Origin: Rhodothermales bacterium
GTDB lineage: Bacteria > Bacteroidota > Rhodothermia > Rhodothermales > Bin80
NCBI GenBank assembly: GCA_958296045.1
Contig: CATQHT010000001.1
Coordinates: 186,001-250,000 of the forward strand
DNA length: 64,000 nt
Direction of reading: 5' to 3'
Shown here: in pieces, positions 27,009-37,800 of the stretch
Position numbering within the stretch: position 1 is the first letter of the stretch
Layout of the letters: every line of letters begins with the position of its first letter
Notes under the pieces: generated by a model
Told to the model about the DNA's origin: nothing
The model's input: the letters and a program-made list of their open reading frames with translations, nothing else
Database searches by the model: none
Translations under genes and position numbers: made by a program

Positions 27009-28039
27009 CCAAGATGACATAGCACCTTCGCATGACCACGTACGCGAATATGGCGACCGCCATATTCGTCCTTGAGACGACCAAAGACGCGCTCGACGGT
27101 CGAACGCTCGTTGTAGCGTACGCGCTCTGGTGGTACCCATCCGGCCGCACGCTGCGCCTTCGCCTCACGCTTTTTCGCCGCCTTACGTGCGCGTGTACGC
27201 GGGTTCGCATCAATGATCGGCACATGCCCAAGACTCTCGCTGTGAAGGCGTATCTCCTTCGCATCATAGGCGCTATCCATCACATCATACAAATTCGTGA
27301 CCCGCTTCGCAGACTTCGTAGCTAAGGGAATGGCCACCTGACTATCATGCACCGACGCAGACGTTACCAGGTAGCTGATTGGTACGCCCCCGTCGGCCAC
27401 GTCCGCGTGCAGCTTATAACCGTTCCAGCTGTGCCGGTAACCCTTAGCATTGCGCTTAGCGCCTCGGTTACACTCCCCGGGCAAATCGTCTTCCATCTCC
27501 GGCAGACTCATGTCCAACTGACGTACAAGGCGTCGTTGCTCTTTTGGAGGTGTTTCTCCCTCACGCGGTTGACCATGCGTGTCTTTGGCCAGCGCGGACT
27601 TCTTCGTAGCCGGGCGCTCGCGCGCCTTAATCGCCGTAGAATCACGTGAAAGATGTCCGACGATCTCTCCTTCGTAGGACTCGTCGATCAGTGCACGATG
27701 CACCTGATCGGGCAGACACGACTGCGCAAACTCCCCGAAAGCGCGTGAAAAGGTCGACTCGCTGGGAACCTCGTGTTGATGCGTCCACCCACACATGCGG
27801 CGCAGCTGTGGGTCCGAGCAAATCCGTTCGATCAGCGCGCGTGTCGTATCGATGTTGTAAACCGCCTTAGCAACAAACGCCCGCGCAAGCGCCGCACGAC
27901 TCTTCCGCGGACGCCCGCGCAAGGCCTTCGAATCATCGTCAATAAAGCGCTCAACGCGAGCGATCTCCAACACGCCCAGTAGCTTCTTCTGCGGCGCGGT
28001 CAGAGAACCGAGCAGTTCCTCCGCAAAGGAGAAGAGCAT
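26981..28039 (-). CDS. IS5-like DDE transposase with replaced C-terminus
   Basis: 352 residues from the ATG at 28039. DUF772-like N-terminus ('LGVLEIARVERFIDDDSKALRGRPRKSRAALARAFVAK'), then the DDE residues in 'LSRDSTAIKARE', 'YDVMDSAYDAKEI' and 'STVERVFGRLKDEYGG'. The family normally continues after 'VRGHAKVLCHL' with a hydrophobic helix. Here the last nine residues (GSTSSLVVK) are encoded by the dispersed repeat, so about 20-30 native residues are lost. The catalytic triad is intact, but loss of the C-terminal helix probably inactivates it. Confidence 0.8.
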   Translation of the reverse strand: MLFSFAEELLGSLTAPQKKLLGVLEIARVERFIDDDSKALRGRPRKSRAALARAFVAKAVYNIDTTRALIERICSDPQLRRMCGWTHQHEVPSESTFSRAFGEFAQSCLPDQVHRALIDESYEGEIVGHLSRDSTAIKARERPATKKSALAKDTHGQPREGETPPKEQRRLVRQLDMSLPEMEDDLPGECNRGAKRNAKGYRHSWNGYKLHADVADGGVPISYLVTSASVHDSQVAIPLATKSAKRVTNLYDVMDSAYDAKEIRLHSESLGHVPIIDANPRTRARKAAKKREAKAQRAAGWVPPERVRYNERSTVERVFGRLKDEYGGRHIRVRGHAKVLCHLGSTSSLVVK

Positions 28040-28993
28040 CACTTGGCGACTTATCCAAAAACATAGGTAATATCAAAAAGGGCGGTCGCGCTGTCTGGCG
28101 CGTATACGGTTCAGGTTTCACCAAACAAGGAGGCACGTTATGAGGCAGGTAGTCTACTTCGGCTTGGATGCCCATGTCCGCAACAGCGCTCTGGCGGCGG
28201 TGGGGATGGATGGCAACCTGTTCATGAGCAAGCAGCTCAGGACACGCGAGCTGTCGATAGTGAGTCGCATTGTTGCGGTAGATGCTAAGGAAAAGATCTT
28301 GGCCCTGGAGGAGTCCACATTGGCTGCGTGGCTGGCAGGCATGCTGCGTGGTTACGTGGATAAGCTGGTGGTCTGTGATCCACGCCACAATGCGCTGATT
28401 AGCAAGAGTGCGAACAAGGACGACTTAGCGGATGCATTCCGCTTGGCCCGTCTGCTGCGGATGGGTGAGCTGCGACCGGTCTATCACTCGGATCATCAAC
28501 ACCGTGCCACCTTCAAGGCTATCGCGCAGCAATATCTCAAGCTGCGCGATAGCCAACGCAGTCTGAAGACCATCATAAAGGCGAAGTATCGGAGAGCGGG
28601 TGTCTTGCGCGTAGACGGGACAACGGTTTTCAGCGCGGCACACCGCAAGAGTTTTTTGGAGCAGCTGCCGAACGCTCCCACTCGCGAGATGGTATCGGAT
28701 GATTATGATGTGCTGGATTCAACGATCGCGGTACAGCAGAAGGCGCAAGACCGGATGATCCGAGAGGGCAGACGGTACCCAGAGATTCAGCAGTTCATGA
28801 AGATGCCCGGAGTGGGACCGATCAGTGCTCATGTCTTTGATGCGTTCATTCAGACGCCGCACCGTTTTGCGACCAAGCAGCGGCTTTGGCGCTACTGCAG
28901 GCTGGGCATTCGCACACGCAGTTCTGCTGGCAAGCCGCTGGCGTATAAACGTCTGGATCGCTCGGGCAATGGCGAGCTCAAGGCCCTTAGCTA

Positions 28994-30896
28994 GTGCTTG
29001 TCCGAAAAACAGGGCCTGCCTTGCGTAGATGGCTACATGGGGGTCAGCAGGGGGAGAGGTACGCCAGAAATAGGCGTTTTTGCGGGCTAATGGTCGGTCT
29101 AACTCACTCTGGACCCATTGTGGACCCATTCCTGCCAAGAGCTTGAATCCGCGAATGTTGGCTCAGATTTAGCTTTTCTCAGCGTAAAGCACGATATTGA
29201 GCTCTGAACCCGCCTACATTCGCCCGAGTCATACACATGAGAGCGGTCATTAAGTCCCAGTCGGATCTGGGGGTCACGCCGATTGAGCAGATTGAGCTGA
29301 ACCCCAAGTCAAGGGACGATACCCCCGCGGTGTTGCGCGGCCTGCAGTCCCTGTATATGGATAAGGATGTGCGCGAACAGGTGCTGGAGGTCCTTTCGCG
29401 CAGGATTCTTCCCGACGTAGATCGGACGAAGGGTCGCCCTGGCATGGATTTCTGGCAGATCTTTGTGTTAGGTGTAGTGAAGTACGCACTCAACTGTGAC
29501 TATGATCGTCTGGAGGATCTGGCCAACCACCATAGGGCGCTGCGTCAGATGCTCATGATTAGCGACGTCAGTAAGAAGCGGTTTTCTGTGCAAACACTGG
29601 TCGACAATGTGTCCCTGCTGACGAAGGAGGCGCTCGACGAGATCAACCAAGTGGTGGTAGCAAAGGGTCATAAGGAGCGTAAGCATGGCGCCAACGATGC
29701 CTTGCGCTGCCGCGCGGATTCGGCTGTGGCGCGTACCAACGTGGAGTGGCCCACGGACGTACGACTTCTCTGTGATGCATTGCGCAGTCTGGTTAACGGG
29801 TTGTACGGACACTGCAAGTCGCTAGAAATGAAGGGCTGGCGCAAGGCCCGCTGGTGGGTGAAGAGATTAACGAAAGCGTATCGCCGTTGCCGTAAGGCCC
29901 GTAAGAATGGCTTCCTCGACCGCGTACGTCAGTTTCTTGCGGTTGCGCGCCAGATCATCACAAAGGCGTTAGGGACGGTGAAGACGCTGAAGGAAGTGAC
30001 CGACAAGATGGCGTGGTACCTGGAAGCCAGCGAAAAACTGGTAGACCAAGTGGACCGTCGCTTGCTGAAAAAGGAAGAGATTGACCACAAAGAGAAGATA
30101 TTTTCTGTTTTCGAGCCGCATACGCAGTGGGTCAGGAAAGGAAAGGCCGGTGTGTTAGCTGAGCTCGGCATTCCGGTCTGCGTGCTGGAGGATCAGCATC
30201 AATTCATCTTGATGCACCACGTGCAGCACGACGGGGGCGATAAGGCCATGATCATGGGTTTCATAGACGAAGCAAAGAAGCGCTATCCGTCGCTTACGTC
30301 CTGCAGCATGGATAAGGGCTTCTACTCTGCGAAGAATCGCGACGCCTTGGATGAGCTGCTGGACTTGAACGTCATGCCCAAGCCTGGTTACCGCAATGCG
30401 AAACAACGCGAGCGGGAGTCTCATCCCGATTTTGTCAAGGCGCGTCAACAGCATCCTGCGATCGAGTCCGCCATCAACAACCTGCAACAGCGGGGGATGG
30501 GGCTCATACGTACCCACGGAAAGGAGGGCTTCGATCGGTCGGTAGGGCTGGCGGTGCTGTCGGCAAACATTCACCGACTAGGCAAAGTGGTCAGGAAAAA
30601 AGAAGCGAAACGACGAGCCTGGCATGCCGCTCGCGCGAAGGCCACTTAAGGCTCGCCCGCTCCAGCTTCGACTGAGCCCTTCTTTTTCTGTCTCCGACAA
30701 GCCCGCGACGGGTAAGCTGTATCCACTCTGCGCCGCCAGGAGCTAACGAAGCCCGGTTGAGGGTCAGAAATGGCCGTGCAGCGCTTCTGTTACCCTTCCC
30801 ATCGCTCAGACCAGCGTCCCTATCGGGCCCCCAGCGTGCCCCCGACCTTGCTCCAGCCAGGCAGACGCCCAAAATGCCCTATTTTCTGACAAGCAC
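28994..30896 (+). mobile_element. ISNCY (ISDol1-like) insertion sequence, 1,903 bp
   Basis: The ends are GTGCTTGTCCGAAAA (left) and TTTTCTGACAAGCAC (right), imperfect inverted repeats with 14 of 15 positions matching. TAGCTA flanks both sides (28988-28993 and 30897-30902), a 6-bp target duplication. Because that hexamer is itself palindromic, the exact edge could shift by 1-2 bp. It carries one transposase gene and about 240 bp non-coding on each side. It splits the IS110-like gene, so it is the younger insertion. Confidence 0.88.
29237..30649 (+). CDS. ISNCY-family transposase
   Basis: 470 residues. Features seen: 'RTKGRPGMDFWQIFVLGVVKYALNCDYDRLEDLANHH' near the N-terminus, a long Lys/Arg-rich middle with coiled-coil character, and the C-terminal 'SCSMDKGFYSAKNRDAL', 'VMPKPGYRNAKQRERE' and 'PAIESAINNLQQRGMGL'. 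These are typical of ISDol1-group ISNCY transposases (D...D...E). The frame is intact with terminal repeats on both sides, so the element could be mobile. Confidence 0.88.
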   Translation: MRAVIKSQSDLGVTPIEQIELNPKSRDDTPAVLRGLQSLYMDKDVREQVLEVLSRRILPDVDRTKGRPGMDFWQIFVLGVVKYALNCDYDRLEDLANHHRALRQMLMISDVSKKRFSVQTLVDNVSLLTKEALDEINQVVVAKGHKERKHGANDALRCRADSAVARTNVEWPTDVRLLCDALRSLVNGLYGHCKSLEMKGWRKARWWVKRLTKAYRRCRKARKNGFLDRVRQFLAVARQIITKALGTVKTLKEVTDKMAWYLEASEKLVDQVDRRLLKKEEIDHKEKIFSVFEPHTQWVRKGKAGVLAELGIPVCVLEDQHQFILMHHVQHDGGDKAMIMGFIDEAKKRYPSLTSCSMDKGFYSAKNRDALDELLDLNVMPKPGYRNAKQRERESHPDFVKARQQHPAIESAINNLQQRGMGLIRTHGKEGFDRSVGLAVLSANIHRLGKVVRKKEAKRRAWHAARAKAT

Positions 30897-31119
30897 TAGC
30901 TATCGCGCCTGGATGAACGGCATACGCGGCGGTAAGGACTCCAATGAGGTGAAGCGCTTTTTTGAGGCCTCGCTGGATCGCACGAACAACCGCACACATG
31001 CGCGCCTGAATACGCAGCGCAAGATTCTGGCCGTGCTGTGGACCATCTGGAGAAAACAGACAGCCTACGACCCCAACCTCTTCTTTCCATTGACCCCAAC
31101 CGCACAAGCGGTCTGCTGA

Positions 31120-31835
31120 GCCATTAGCAGCAGCGAAGGCCTTGTGCATGGCAGCCGCGACAGGCGGATACGGGTAGCCGGGAAATGCTCCACAGCGAGT
31201 ATAAATGCCGTACGGTAAGTTCGAAACATAGCGTAGCACCCCGGCCTCCATGCCCCATATGACTATAGATCCCATTAGTGGGAATCTCATAAACGAGCCT
31301 GGCAATCGAAAAGCCCTGCCAACCGTCATGCACATCCGTTACCCCGCTGGCTACCAGCCCATGCACTGACCCCTCGCCTACGCACGGCTCTACTGCAGAT
31401 GCGGTCCTGACCGGGAGTCACGCGCGACCTGAAAAATCTCGCCCATTTTTCAGGATGGGGGACCTATGGGCTTGACTTTCTTTTTGAAACGAGCGCGTAT
31501 TTTACTGCGCGGCACCAATCAAGTTGCATTGTTGCTTCGCGATTCAGTAACTACCCAACATTCGCGATCAGGCCCGCTCCCCCACAAGGTATACCCTAAC
31601 GGGCGCTTACTATTACGATACCCACGACGGAGGTGCCACCTCTTCCCCCGCGCCTGCGGAGGGAGTACTGGCCGTTTTTCGGGCTTTTGCAAGAGGCTCC
31701 GCTGTGAGCTCCCGGGTCGACTTGCCCTTTACACCCTAGTGTACTTACCTTTGGTGCGCAAGCTAGGGTGCTTCGTTATGGTAAGCTCTAAAGCAATGCT
31801 ATATCCGGTCCGGGGCGCAGCCCGGCGTCTGGAAA
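31120..31835. other. ~700-bp non-coding region upstream of the giant surface-protein gene
   Basis: No supportable gene. A plus-strand frame (from a GTG at 31466, or ATG at 31778, to 32023) runs through the poly-G tract into the start of the giant gene, but its composition is not protein-like. The region holds the distal end of the interrupted IS110-like element, an inverted repeat at 31428-31454 and presumably the promoter of the nine-gene cluster. Confidence 0.55.
31428..31454. promoter_or_regulatory. Inverted repeat (10-bp stem, 7-nt loop)
   Basis: CCTGAAAAAT, loop CTCGCCC, then ATTTTTCAGG: a perfect stem about 380 bp upstream of the giant gene's ATG. It could terminate read-through from the upstream IS or be a binding site. 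There is no U-run immediately after it, so an intrinsic terminator is not certain. Confidence 0.4.
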
Positions 31836-34800
31836 ATGGGGGGGGGGGTATTCCTCACGATCCTTTCTGCGCAGCTTCGCGGAGCCCTGCCCAGATGCGC
31901 TGGCTGCTCGCTGCGCGTGGGTCTGGCAGCGATAGCCTGTCTATCGGCGGCGCACGTTGGTACGGCACAGGACATCGAAACCGTTGTATTCCCAGCTCTG
32001 AAGGCCCTCTACAACGCAACTGACGGCGACAACTGGACGAATACCACGGCTAACAATCAACCGTGGGATGTGACCAGCGTACCGACTGCAGCAGAGTTGA
32101 ATGCCTGGTATGGGGTTACGTACGATACTGGAAAGCTCACTCATCTTGATCTTGGCAACAATGAGCTTTCTGGTTCGATCCCGGATAAGATTGGAAACCT
32201 AACGGCCCTTGTAGAATTGAGTCTTGATGAGAATACTATTACTGGTTCGATCCCGGACACGTTGGGAAACCTGACAAATCTAGAGTTACTGGAGATACAT
32301 ACAAGCAATGTCACTGGCGAAATCCCGGCTGCGTTGGGCAAACTGACAAACTTGCAAGCATTGAGCCTGTCCGACAACGATCTTACTGGTTCGCTCCCAG
32401 CCAAGTTGGGCGATATAAGTACCCTATCTCTCTTGCAGGTTGCGAAAAATAAGCTTACGGGGGCATTGCCCTCAAACCTGACCAACCTGACCAATATGTT
32501 CCTTTTCGATTGGCGAGATAACGATGGTCTTTGTGCGCCCACCGACGATGACTTTCAGGATTGGCTTGATTCGTTTGTCTCCAGTTTTTTAGGAGGCGGT
32601 CCCAATTGTAAAGCGCTTGAGTTACCAGAAATCGAAGATAAGGAGTATATAACAGGTGTAAACGTTCCAGGGGACGCGCTTCCGGCTCCGAAGTACGGTA
32701 TTACGCCCTACGCTTCAATTACGCTGATGCCGGATCTGCCGTCAGGACTGACAATTAGTTCCGACAGTATCATTAGCGGCACGCCAACGGCGGTGTTTCC
32801 TCGGACGGAGTTTACGTACACAGTTACGGATGCGGCAATGGAGTCCGCGTCACAGACATTTGATATTGAGGTAGTGGAAGGGTTGACACTGCCGACGGTG
32901 CCGTCGTTGCTGTTGGAGTATGACATAGCGCACTCCTCAGTTTTACCAGAGGCTACAGGGGGTACGCCTCCCTATACGTATGCGTTGACCCCTCCTCTGC
33001 CTTCGGACCTGGGCCTGACGTTTGATGGGGACATGCGTACGCTGAGCGGTACACCGGAGGAGGCTACCGGTGAGACCACATACACGTACACGGTAACGGA
33101 CGATGGCGGGTTGACTAGTCCGCAGACCTTTACCATTGAGGTGTTGTTGGGGTTGGCTGCTATTGGTGATGGGGTGTTTGATGCGGGCGTTCCCATCTCG
33201 CCTGTGGAACTCCCAGAGGCCATGGGCGGCACGGGTCAGGTCACGTATACGCTGACGCCGGCGGTGCCTGAGGGTCTGGAGTTTGACGCCACGGCGCGTA
33301 CGCTGAGCGGTACACCGACGGCGGGTCAAGCGCCGATCATATACATCTACACGGCGACGGACGCTGCCACTCCCGCGCTAACCCGCGCGCGTACATTCAC
33401 CATTGAGGTGGCACTGGGCTTGGCGGAGATAGCAGATCAGACGTATGAGTATGGCGAAGCAATACCCAACTTGGTGTTACCCGCGGTGGTGGGTGCGACG
33501 GGGACGGTCACCTATACGCTGACGCCAGCGGAGCCGCCAGGACTGACGTTTGTTGCCAACACGCGTACGCTGAGCGGTACACCGACGGCGGCTACCGCTT
33601 TGACGGAATACACGTACACGGCGACGGACGACGCCACTCCCGCGCTGACCCGTTCACGGACCTTTACTATTGAGGTGTTGTTGGGGTTGGCTGCTATTGG
33701 TGATGAGGTGTTTGATGCGGGCGTTCCCATCTCGCCTGTGGAACTTCCAGCGGCCATGGGCGGCACGACGCCCTATACGTATACGCTGACGCCGGCGGTG
33801 CCTGCGGGCCTGGGGTTTGATGACAACACGCGGATCTTGAGCGGCACGCCGACTGCGGGTCAAGCGTCGACCGAATACACCTACACGGCGACGGACGCTG
33901 CCACTTCCGCGCTGACCCGCGCGCGTACGTTCACCATGGAGGTGGCACTGGGCTTGGCGGCGATAGCAGATCAGAGGTATGAGTATGACGAAGCAATACC
34001 GGACCTGGTGTTACCCGAGGTGGTGGGTGCGACGGGAACGGTCACGTATTCGCTGACGCCAGCGGAGCCGCCAGGCCTAGTGTTCGATGCGTCCACGCGT
34101 ACGCTGCGCGGTACACCGACGGCGGCTACTGGTGCGACCACCTACACGTATACGGCAGCGGACGATGGCGGGCAGGATGTTTCGCGGACGTTCACCATTG
34201 AGGTGTTGTTGGCGTTGGCTGCTATTGGTGATGAGGTGTTTGCGACGAACGTTCCCATCTCGCCTGTGGAGCTTCCCGAGGCACTGGGCGGCACGCCGCC
34301 CGTTGCGTATGTGTTGGAGCCTGGTCTGCCTGCGGGCCTGGGGTTTGATCCCGCTACGCGGATCTTGAGCGGCACGCCGACCGAGGGTTTAGCGCCGACC
34401 GATTACACGTACAGGGCGACGGATGCTGCCGGGCTGACCCGCACGCGTGCGTTCATTATGGAGGTGACACTGAGTCTGGCGGAGATACCAGATCAGGCGT
34501 ATGAATATGGCGAAGCGATACCCGACTTGGTGTTACCCGAGGTAGCGGGTGCCCCGGGGGCGTTCACCTATACGCTGACTCCTCCTCCGCCGTCAGGACT
34601 GAACTTTGATCAGAACACGCGTACGCTGAGCGGTACACCGGAGGCGGCTACCGTTGTGACCACCTACGAGTACACGGCCACGGATGCTGCTGCCGGGCTG
34701 ACCGGTTCACAGATCTTTGCTATGGAGGTGTTGTTGGCGTTGGACGATGATATTGGTGAGGAGGTGGTGTTTACGACGAACGATCTCATCTCGCCATTGG

Positions 34801-37800
34801 AGTTTCCAGAGGCTCTGGGTGGCACGGCGCCCTACACGTATGCGTTGACCCCTGATCCGCCTGCGGGCTTGGTGTTTGATGCTACGACGCGTGTGCTTAG
34901 CGGCACGCCGACCGCGGTCACAGCTCCGGCCCCGTACACTTATGAAGCCACGGATGGTGCTGGGCTGACCCGTTCACGGGTGTTCACCATCGAAGTTGTT
35001 ACGGCGGGGTTGTTTTTGCGGGAAGTGCCAGAGCAGGTGTATATGTTCGGGGAAGTGGTCTCCTTTCTCCTTCCTGAGGCACGTGGCGGCGTCCCGCCGC
35101 ACCGCTACACGCTGACGCCGGATCTGCCGGAAGGACTGGTGTTTAACGAGAACACGCGTGAGCTCAGTGGTATACCGACCGAAGTCGTTGCGCGACAGGA
35201 GTACACGTACACGGTAACAGATAGCGTGCAGGCGACCGTACCGGTAACGTTTGGCATCGAGGTGACGTTGGCTTGGGCGGAGGTGCCAGATCGGACCTAT
35301 ACCTTTGACGTGCCTATCGTGCCCTTGGAGCTTACCGAGCCTCTTGGCGGCACGGCTCCTTACGAGTATACCGTTTCTCCAGATCCGCCGCCGGGTTTGG
35401 CGTTTCAGGCGGGGTCACTCACGGGCACGCCATTGGTGGGTGTGCCGCGAACGGAGTACACCTGGGGGGCGAGGGACGCTGCCGGCTTCGTGGTGGAGCG
35501 GTCCTCGTTTATGGAGGTGCGGTTGGCGTTAGCCGCGCTCCAGGATTATTCGTTTCCGTTAGGAGTGGAGATTGTTCCGCTGGTGTTCCCTTTGGCGCAG
35601 GGTGGCACGGGTCAGGTCACGTACACGCTGACGCCGGCGCTTCCTCAGGGTTTGCACTTTGATGAGTTTGCGCGCGTGCTTAGTGGCACGCCGACCGAAG
35701 CTATGGGAGAGACCGTTTACACGTACCGGGCCGAGGATGCGGTGGGCGCCTTGGGTGAGCAGACCTTTTCTATGGAGGTGCTATCACTGGTCTTGCCTTT
35801 TGTCGAGAACCAGGTCTTTGTGGTGGGCGAGGCGGTCGACTGGGTGTTGCCCCCGGCTGTGGGCGGTACGCCTCCCTTAGTCTATACGTTGGATGGGGCG
35901 CTTCCTGAGGGCTTGGAGTTTGAAGACTTTACGCAGAGGCTCCATGGCGTGCCGACGGCGGTGGCAGACGTGCAGGACTATGTGTATGGGGTTGTGGACG
36001 GGGAGGGTTTGACGGCGCAGGCGCCCTTCACCATAGCGGTGGTGTTAGCAGCGGAGCTGCGGCTGCCCCCGGTAGCGGCGCAGCACTATGTGGTAGGGAG
36101 GGAGATGTCCGAGGTGCTGCCTGAGGCCGCGGGCGGTACGGATCCGTATGACTATACGCTTGTGCCGGGTCCGCCGGCAGGACTGGGCTTTGATGGGGAC
36201 ACGCGCACGCTCAGTGGTACGCCGGTGTTGGCGATGCCACGCGCGGAGTATCGGTACGGGGTGGAGGATGCCGAAGGCGATACGACATCGCAGGCGTTCG
36301 TTATGGAGATCCATGGCGCGTTCACCTTGCCGTCTGTGTCAGACCAGGACTTTGCGGTAGGGGTGGCGCGCTCGGTGGTGTTGCCAGCGGCGTCGGGCGG
36401 CTTGGGTTTGCCCACGTATATGCTGACGCCGGCGTTGCCTTCGGGGCTCACCTTTGATGCATCCTCGCGTGTGCTGAGCGGCACGCCGACCGCCGTCGCG
36501 GCTCCTAGGACGTACACGTATGTGGCGACGGATACGACCGGCACCCCTGTCGAGCGGGAGTTTGTGCTGGCGGTCTACGACGCGTTGACGTTGCCCGAGG
36601 TAGCGGATCAGCGTTATGTGTATGGGGAGCAGATTGCGTGGGCTTTGCCACCGGCTGTGGGCGGTACCGCGCCGTACACGTATAGCTTGTCGCCGGATCC
36701 GCCGGATGGACTGACCTTTGTTGCCGCCACGCGCGTGCTGAGCGGCACGCCGACCGAGGCTACGGGCGCGGTGGCCTACACGTACGAGGCGACGGATGCA
36801 GACGGTGAGACGGCCTCGGACACCTTCTATATTGAGGTGGCCTTGGCGTTGGCATCCATTGATGATCAGAAGTATCGGGTGGGAGAGGCTGCGAGCCTGG
36901 TGCTTCCCGCAGCGCTGGGTGGCGCGGATCCGACGTATATGCTGACGCCGGCGTTGCCTTTGGGGCTGACCTTTGATGCGGCCACGCGTACGTTGGGTGG
37001 CACGCCTATGGAAGCCACCGCGCCTGTGGAGTACGCGTACGTGGCGACGGATGCGAACGGTCTGGCGGCTTCGGACACGTTCCTTATTGAGGTCGCGTTG
37101 GCGTTGGCCTCGGTAGAGGATCGGGAGTATGAGGTTGGCGTTATGGCTTCGGATGTGCTTCCCGCAGCGCGGGGCGGCACGGATCCGTACACGTACGTGC
37201 TGACGCCGGCGCTGCCTTTGGGGCTGACGTTTGATGCGGCCACGCGTGTGCTGGGTGGCACGCCGACCGAGGCCACCGCGCCAGAGGAGTACACGTACGT
37301 GGCGACGGATGCGAATGGTTTGGCGGTTTCGGACACGTTCCTTATCGAGGTGCGGCTGGCGTTGGCTTCCATCGCGGATCAGGCGTATGCGGTGGGAGAG
37401 GATACGAGCCTGGTGCTTCCTGCAGCGCTGGGTGGCACGGATCCGTACAGGTATGCGTTGACCCCGGATCTGCCTGTGGGCCTGGTGTTTGACCGTACCA
37501 CGCGTGTGCTCAGCGGCACGCCTACCGTAGCCGCCGCGCCTGTGGAGTATACGTACGCGGCGACGGATGCGGCCGGCTTGGCGGCATCGGACACGTTCCT
37601 TATCGAGGTGTATTCGGCGCTGATGCTGCCTGTGGTGGAGGATCAGGTGTTCGGGGTAGGTCAGCAGGTCACCCTGGTGTTGCCGGCGGCCGCGGGGGGT
37701 CAGCGTCCGCACGCGTATCGGCTGGATCTGGATCCTCCAGACGGGCTGGCCTTTGAGGCATCTACGCGCACGTTGAGCGGGGTGCCGACGGCGGTGATGG

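Larger units (their letters stand above)
28140..31119 (+). pseudogene. IS110-like transposase interrupted by an ISNCY insertion
   Basis: The 5' part (28140-28993) encodes a DEDD transposase: 'YFGLDAHVRNSALAAV', 'LVVCDPRHN', 'KSANKDDLADAFRLARLLR' and 'MKMPGVGPISAHVFDAFI'. It breaks at 'GELKALS'. Reading resumes at 30903 with 'YRAWMNGIRGGKDSNEVKRFFE...' to a stop at 31119. Deleting 28994-30896 plus one target duplication restores one frame of about 356 codons. An AGGAGG lies 6 bp before the ATG, unusually clear for this window. It belongs to a different IS110 lineage from 19894-21168. Confidence 0.85.

Noticed and set aside
31120..31366. Minus-strand frame with an ordered-looking translation (GWQGFSIARLVYEIPTNGI)
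   Set aside because: Short, frame-broken and without a recognised family; not enough to call a gene.
31466..32023. 185-codon frame upstream of and overlapping the giant gene start
   Set aside because: The translation is Arg-rich without family-like features and overlaps the giant gene in another frame; kept only as a possible fusion partner if the poly-G tract changes length.
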